Source of the DNA: Tricholoma matsutake
Taxonomy: Eukaryota; Basidiomycota; Agaricomycetes; Agaricales; Tricholomataceae
Direction of reading: 5' to 3'
Length of the DNA stretch: 64,000 bases
Assembly: GCA_026075535.2 (NCBI GenBank)
Contig: AP026538.1
Coordinates: 9,858,001 to 9,922,000, forward strand
The notes under the pieces are model-generated. The model was not told where the DNA came from, ran no database searches, and saw only the letters and a program-made list of their open reading frames with translations. Positions 58,553-64,000 of this stretch are shown piece by piece (position 1 is the first letter of the stretch; each line of letters starts with the position of its first letter). The translations under genes and the position numbers were made by a program.

Positions 58553-58726
58553 AAAGCAGCATCAGGTTTTGTTGTGATATTGCATGTGGGTTGTTATCAT
58601 CGTGAAGGCAGGTTCCAAGGGTAAGGAGCCTTTTTGGTAGGCCTCTGCGCCACCTCACGATCACGCAACTAGCTCCGCTATCTGCACAGAGCCTCACTCA
58701 AATCCCCCTTTTCGCATGGTCCTGGG
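58553..58726 (+). other. Probable R/U5-like continuation of the 3' LTR
   Basis: TATAAAAGCAGCATCAGG begins at 58549 and is followed by ~170 bp without coding capacity up to the hAT-type element. If this belongs to the LTR, its counterpart was deleted behind the 5' LTR. It may instead be the LTR or leader of element E. Confidence 0.35.
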
Positions 58727-60215
58727 TAGGGATGCCGAAGTTTGGTTCAGTTCAGTTCTTCAAAGATTTTGCTGAACCTAGAACTGGACTTCAGGTTTGG
58801 TCCAGGCAATCTGCTGAACTTCAAACTGGACCATTGGTTCAGGTTCAAGAGGGTTCAGTTCTAGGTTCAGGAGGGTCCAAACCCAGAACCAAACTTTTTT
58901 ATACCAAAAATTCTCTAAAACTGCTCTCAGCTTTGTATACAACCACATAACTACAAAGACCCCTTTAATAGTGTCAAGATGCAAAGGCATGACTAAGTGA
59001 TGGCCCCCACAGCCTGAGCAGCAGTAGAATCCACCATCAAGTATGTTGACCATGCCTTCCAACTGCTCAGATTAAAGTCAACAATTTTTACTTACATATA
59101 TTCGACTACACATCATCTGTATCTTATTCCCACTCAAGAGGTTTTCTCAAAATGACACAAATATTAAACTAACTAAACTAGTAAGGGGGCATGTCCTGAC
59201 TAATCAAAAATTTTGCCCCTCCCATGTCATGAGCAAGGGGCTGTGAACTTAATTAAATAAAAATAAAACACCCCTTGCACAAGATGGGCAAGAGTTGTCA
59301 TCTATTCTGTCCCTGCTGTCACTGCCACCTCCTGCATGCCAGTAGCACCACCTGTCCGGTAGTCCTTGTGGTCTCCATTGTCCCACTCCCTATCATGCAT
59401 GGTGATGGTGCACCTCCCGCTGCCATTCTCGTCTGTGCCATCAAATGTGGGTCCTCCATCATCATCGTGGGTCATGCTCAGTTGTCACCTCATTTCTGTT
59501 GTCATAGTCATGCTCATGCTTGTGCTCCCTGTTGAGCTGGTGCTCGTTGTTTTGTTGTACACTGCTAGCACTGACCCCCCTGCAAGCAGTGGCTCACAGG
59601 GCCAGGGGTGGGTGCTGGGTCATCCATCATCATTGTGGGGTGCTGAGGTGGGTGCTGGGCTGTTCCTCATCAACATGGGGCCCTGGTGCTTGGTTTTGTC
59701 ATTGTAGGCTGGTTATCTGTTGTTGTGGTGGGGCATGGGCTAGTATGGGTGCCATTGTTGTAACATGTTTATGACCTAAAACTAATGAAAATAGTTAGTT
59801 TGTTGAAAGAAAAAAGAAACAAGAAACATGAAACTTACCTAGGTGATAAATGATGCCTAGAGTTGTTGTCCGGGCCCATTTTGGGTGCGATTGCTCATTT
59901 GCTCATTTTCTGGCATACACATGGAATCAATAGAAATGTTCCCATCACATGCATACAGGACACATGATGCATCAAAACCTGCTGCCAAGTGGGTGGAGTC
60001 AATTGCATTCAATACTACTCATAAAAGATGGGACAGAAAAAGTTTGGTTTGAACTAGGTTCGGGCAAGGTTCAGAGATTTTGAACCTTGCCCAAACCTAG
60101 AACTGAACTTGTGGTCCAGTTCTACCCATCCACCCAAACCTTGGACTGAACTTTGGTCCAGTTCTGAAAAGTTCAGGTTCGAACTTTGGTTCGGAACCGG
60201 ACTGCAGCATCCCTA
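58727..60215. mobile_element. Non-autonomous hAT-type element, 1489 bp
   Basis: The ends are inverted: TAGGGATGCCGAAGTTTGGTTC on the left, and the right end read in reverse is TAGGGATGCTGCAGTCCGGTTC. Both ends carry many GGTTCAG/CTGAACC and GTCCAGTTC words. The right flank is atggtctg and the left flank ..atggtcctggg, so a target duplication is likely but imperfect. No transposase is visible; the middle has only low-complexity open frames (for example 59275-59535). Confidence 0.75.
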
Positions 60216-60807
60216 ATGGTCTGTGCCCTGGTGCTAGGGGCTAGCTGATGCTGGGGTATAAGACAGTTCAAGTGCGACTAGGGGCCTCTGTGTTGCTTTC
60301 TCTTGTCTTTCACCACTCGTGAGCAACACAGGTAAGCGCTTCGCACTTGTACTGCAGACCAGCTTCTTATTCTCACAGTATTGTTACTTAAGGCTTTGCC
60401 TAATTGAATAATGTTTTACTCACATTGTAAGAACTTTTGCAATTCCTCTCGATCTCAACTAGATTGTCACTTTCAGGATTCACCTGGCTTTTCATTATAG
60501 CTCTGCTATTTGATCCAGCTTAATCTTGATAGTGAGCAGATACCTCTATCCATTTCTATCTGAGAACCTGACAGGGTCATATGACAGCATCGAATTGTTC
60601 ATTTAACATTCGATTTTCTTGGCATCACACCTCGGTCATCTCCTCTCCTATCAGTCTCATCAACCCTCTCCTCTAGGCAACTCCCTCCTTTGACATCACT
60701 CCTCTCTCTCTCCATGTCAAATGCTCCAGCTTTGCGCGCTGATTATAACACATGAAGTGTAATGCAATTCTCCATAATATATAACACCATGTAGTTTCAT
60801 TCTGCAG
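60216..60807. other. Leader-like, no gene
   Basis: Non-coding sequence with GGTATAAGACAG (60255) and AG-rich junctions. It may be LTR or leader sequence of element E. I see no repeat pair that would prove it. Confidence 0.35.
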
Positions 60808-61114
60808 AATCTAGTTCCACAGAAACCATTCTTTATTATGCTCAGAAGGCCAAGGAAATCTTCAGGAAGAAGAAGAGATACCAGGAGCCCAAGCAACTGG
60901 TAGAGGCCCTTTCCTCTAGCAAGGAAGTTCCCAAACCCAAGGTGGCTGCGCCCAGCAGACCAGAATGGTCACCTGAACAATCATGATCACAAGTCCGAGA
61001 TTTCCCCAGATGGGATAATCGACCAAGAGCTTGTGACGTACCATTGAGAGCTCACAAAGTGCCCTCTGCAAACTGGGATAACCATAGTAATGACAGAAGA
61101 CCAGCTGCCCCTGG

Positions 61115-62175
61115 TAGGGCACAGCACAGGTAACCCTCGGGTATATTTTCTTATACCTACCCATACCCATGAACACTGTACCCGCATGGGTAGGGTTATG
61201 GTGTTACCATGGGTTTCTGTGGGTTACCCATGGTTATTTGTGGGTTACCCATGGTTATTTGTGGGTTACCCATGGTTATTTGTGGGTTACTCATGGTTAT
61301 TTGTGGGTTTCAACATGAATATGTATTTTAATAATCTAATCACACTAAATTAATATATAGAAAGTGACCCCCCTCTCGCATTTGGAGTGAGGGAGGGGGG
61401 TGTCTGTAGTTGCCAAGAACAGAATGAGTAACCCCCCCACTTGCATTTGCAGCAAGAGAGGGGGGGGGGGGGGGTGCTGCCTGTAGTCATCATTTGATCC
61501 CCATTTCCACCCCATGAGCAGTTGGGTCCTCGGGTCCTCCTCCTGGTCATCATTGTCATTCCACCTGCTATCCACCCCACAAACAGTTACCTGTGAGGCT
61601 GGGGCAGGTGGTGTGCTGTTGTGATGTGGCAGCATTGGCATGGGGTCCTTCCATGTGAGCTCCTCATTCTGAGGGAATTCCAACCTAGGAAATGAAAGAA
61701 ACAAAATAGTTAGTTTACAAAAAATTGCCATGGGCCCAAATGATGCAATCACATTGTTTGGGCCTGGGTGACATGGCACTGTTGGGTGTGTGTCATTAGC
61801 TGTCATTGTCCATCTTTATCAGTAGTTTAGAACCTGAAAAAGAAGAAACATAATCAGTTAGTTTACAAAAAACAAGAAATGAAACACAAAAAAATTTACT
61901 ATAGGCCCAAATGACGATTCACGTCATTTGGGCCATGCTATGGTGTTGGTTGGATTGTCCTATAGTTTAGAATTAGATGTGTCATGAGTATTCAACAAGG
62001 TCAGATGATTACTCACCTGACCAAAATCCAGGTACTGGCATACCTGCACATACCTGTAACACCATGGAAAAGGGTATGGTGTTGCCTGGGTATGGCAATC
62101 CCATACCCATACCCATACCAATGCATACCCATGACTGGAAACACATGATGTTACCCGTACCCATGCCGTGCCCTA
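61115..62175. mobile_element. hAT-type MITE with perfect 8-bp target duplication
   Basis: It is flanked on both sides by GCCCCTGG (61107-61114 and 62176-62183). The ends are TAGGGCACAGCACAGGTA on the left and, in reverse, TAGGGCACGGCATGGGTA on the right. Inside are 4-5 copies of a 21-bp unit GTGGGTTACCCATGGTTATTT (about 61219-61303), a run of 15 G (61460-61474) and palindromes of GGCCCAAATGA. No transposase. Confidence 0.9.
61904..61934. repeat. Perfect 13-bp inverted repeat GGCCCAAATGACG
   Basis: Arms 61904-61916 and 61922-61934 pair perfectly around attca. It is related to the palindrome at 17945-17979. Confidence 0.75.
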
Positions 62176-63312
62176 GCCCCTGGAGATTGGGCTCCCAGAG
62201 GGGACCAGAATGACACCAGGAGGTCTGATGAAAATAAACCTCCTCCCACTTGTTATAAGTGTGGAGGATTAGGGCATTACTCTACTGACAAGAAGTGCCC
62301 AGAGTTTAACACCCCTGGGTCCATGAGAACTGGCCAGGGGGTGCAGATGTACACAGCCAGTGAGGAGTCTGGAGAAACCCAGGATCCTCTTTGCCTACCC
62401 AATGAGGAGTGGCTGGCCCCCATTCACAGTGACTCAGAAGAATCTGAAGACCACATCCTGGGATCACAGTACAGCTCAGAGGAAGAACCCTACCCCCTGA
62501 GTTTGGAAGGAGAGCATGGCTTCAACGATGAAGATGACCTGGAGTTCTTCAGTGCCCTCAGAGAAACAACTGACATTGATCCTGACAGGTGTCCTTTGTT
62601 GCAATCCATATCTGATTCTGAGTACAAATCAGATGATGATGCCTCAGAGCTCGAAGTCAAACCAGAGCTCTCCAAGATGGATGGTTTAGAGAGGTTAGGA
62701 GTGATGCAGGACTCAACTTGTATAGTCAAGCAACTAGGGGTGATAACTGAACCTTCCACCTTGCACGCCTCGAATCTCAGATGCCCACTGGCGCTGAGAA
62801 AGTCCACCAGAAAGATCACCCATCCTCCTCGTTCAGAGAAGGATAATAGATGTTTCATTGTGCAGATGAAGATCCACAGTTTGGAAGCCGATGTGCTATT
62901 GGACTCCGGATGCACATCTGACTCAGTCTCCCCAGAGTTCACCATTTCCACAAACCTGAAGGTCCATGAGTTGGAAGAATCCGTGCCCCTTCAGCTGGGG
63001 ACAGTAGGAAGCAGGTCAAAGATTAACTTTGGCCTTTTTGTGGAGTTTGAGTTGGGGAACCTCTCAGGAAACCATTACTTTGATGTGATAAACATAGACC
63101 AATATGATGCCATCATAGGAATGGTGTTCGTGTGAAAGCATGGCATCATGCTGGACTTTGAACAAGACAAGGTCTGGCTTTGAGGTCATGATCTCCACAC
63201 CATAGTTGAGAGTGCAAGCACCTTCCAACAGGTTTGTAGGTACGCCATGAGAACTCAACCTGTTCAGGATGAGTGACTCGACAGTGGCCATTGTGCCATT
63301 GTTGATGGGCTG

Positions 63313-63799
63313 TAGGGCAAGGCAGGGGTTACCCCTGGGTGTCAAATCTCATACCCTTACCCCTACCCCTGAACACCCTACCCTTAGGGGTAAGGGTATG
63401 GAAACATATAAGGGTTGCCAAGGGTATGGGAGGGTTTGTCAAGGGTACAAGGGTTTGGCACAAAATCATGCAAAATTCATTTGAAAAGTGTTGATAACTA
63501 TTGTATTTACTACTAATATCACATATTAATACCTCTTATTAACATATGAAAGCCATTATCATGTTGGACAATCCCAAAATCTGAATTTAATTGATGAAAA
63601 TCTTGAATATGAGTCTTTGTAGCTAAAACAATCAAATGATATTACATAAGCATACTCCTGGCATACCCCTGGCATACCTGTGTACCATTAGTAAGGGTAC
63701 AGGGGTATGCAAGGGTATGAACTTCCAAACCCCTACCCTTACCCCTCATACCCTTAGCCCAAAAACACAAGGGTATACCCCTACCCCTGCCTTGCCTTA
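63313..63799. mobile_element. hAT-type MITE, 487 bp, perfect 8-bp target duplication
   Basis: It is flanked on both sides by ATGGGCTG (63305-63312 and 63800-63807). The left end is TAGGGCAAGGCAGGGGT; the right end in reverse is TAAGGCAAGGCAGGGGT, one mismatch. Subterminal parts are dense in ACCCTTACCCCTACCCCT words and their complement; the middle is AT-rich. It is related to the MITE at 61115-62175 through the TAGGGCA(A/C)(A/G)GCA end. Confidence 0.92.
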
Positions 63800-64000
63800 A
63801 TGGGCTGAAGGACCCAGATAAGCTGGGAGTCAGCTCCACATCCATTCAGCCTCCTTCCAGGGGCTGAACATCAGCAACATTGGTAGAAGAGGAAGACATG
63901 GACCATCCCCGGCAGGGGTATGGACTAAGTATGGCTGGCCCAATCCTGTTGGGACCAGATGATGAAGATTGGGAACCTTTGGAGAAGGCCCCAGACAAGG

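Larger units (their letters stand above)
60808..64000 (+). pseudogene. Element E: gypsy gag-protease remnant, runs off the window
   Basis: Reading starts after a TCTGCAG boundary with ETILYYAQKAKEIFRKKKR, continues across a MITE (the frame is restored exactly once its target copy is removed) to a CCHC-like knuckle CYKCGGLGHYSTDKKC at about 62248, a long acidic Ser-rich linker (LAPIHSDSEESEDH), and a retroviral-type aspartic protease with VLLDSGCTSDSVSPEF, LQLGTVGSRSKINFG and DAIIGMVFV*KHGIMLDFEQ. TGA codons after GMVFV and KVWL fit CGA (Arg) decay. A second MITE (63313-63799) follows, then ILLGPDDEDWEPLEKAP to the window edge; RT would lie beyond. The gag-linked protease would cut the polyprotein in particles. 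Confidence 0.8.

Overview
The window looks like a transposon-rich chromosome region of a basidiomycete fungus (Agaricomycotina, of the Boletales/Agaricales kind). The signs are: introns of 45-65 nt with GT..AG ends and CTAAC/CTGAC-like branch sites, chromodomain Ty3/gypsy elements, two KDZ-type transposases with the Cys-cluster typical of mushrooms, hAT-type MITEs and a Crinkler-type (CRN) gene. No rRNA, tRNA or CRISPR locus was seen. Most coding sequence is decayed mobile DNA, and the commonest lesion is a TGA stop where arginine (CGA) or tryptophan (TGG) is expected.

Layout. 1-4860: gene-poor, with one MITE (3013-3408) and LTR-like remnants. 4865-5697: broken Ty1/copia gag. 5698-13047: old chromodomain Ty3/gypsy element 'B' with 402-bp LTRs, itself split by a ~1.1-kb solo LTR (family 'C'). 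13048-15970: non-autonomous LTR element 'D' (PBS, PPT, gag-like remnant, no pol), interrupted in its 3' LTR by a second C LTR (15971-17091). 19427-21116: five-exon gene of unknown function with five premature TGA codons. 21262-23490: Tc1/mariner-type transposase split by a third C LTR. 24700-36044: an ~11.3-kb KDZ DNA transposon with long inverted ends full of ATTATAAT-like motifs, carrying a transposase, a second minus-strand gene and a divergent companion gene. 38842-42596: an intact seven-exon CRN gene (962 aa), the best functional host-type gene here. 43936-51465: a second KDZ locus, internally deleted, with its own divergent companion and a downstream gene, permeated by GGCATC/GGCAAT hexamers. 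51537-52541: intact Pro/Ala-rich ORF. 52567-58552: young chromodomain Ty3/gypsy element 'A' with an unbroken 1300-codon pol. 58727-60215: hAT-type element. 60808-64000: gag-protease remnant of another gypsy element 'E' containing two MITEs with perfect 8-bp target duplications.

How the parts relate. The region is a nest of insertions. The C LTRs sit inside B, D and the Tc1-like element, and MITEs sit inside E. B (about 34 differences between its LTRs, nearly all transitions) is much older than A (5 differences). The two KDZ loci share one plan: a Cys-cluster transposase on one strand and a divergently transcribed, intron-bearing companion gene with tandem-repeat expansion in its C-terminal half. 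This shared plan, the TTATAA-array termini and the exact 186-nt exon duplication are the most interesting structures in the window.
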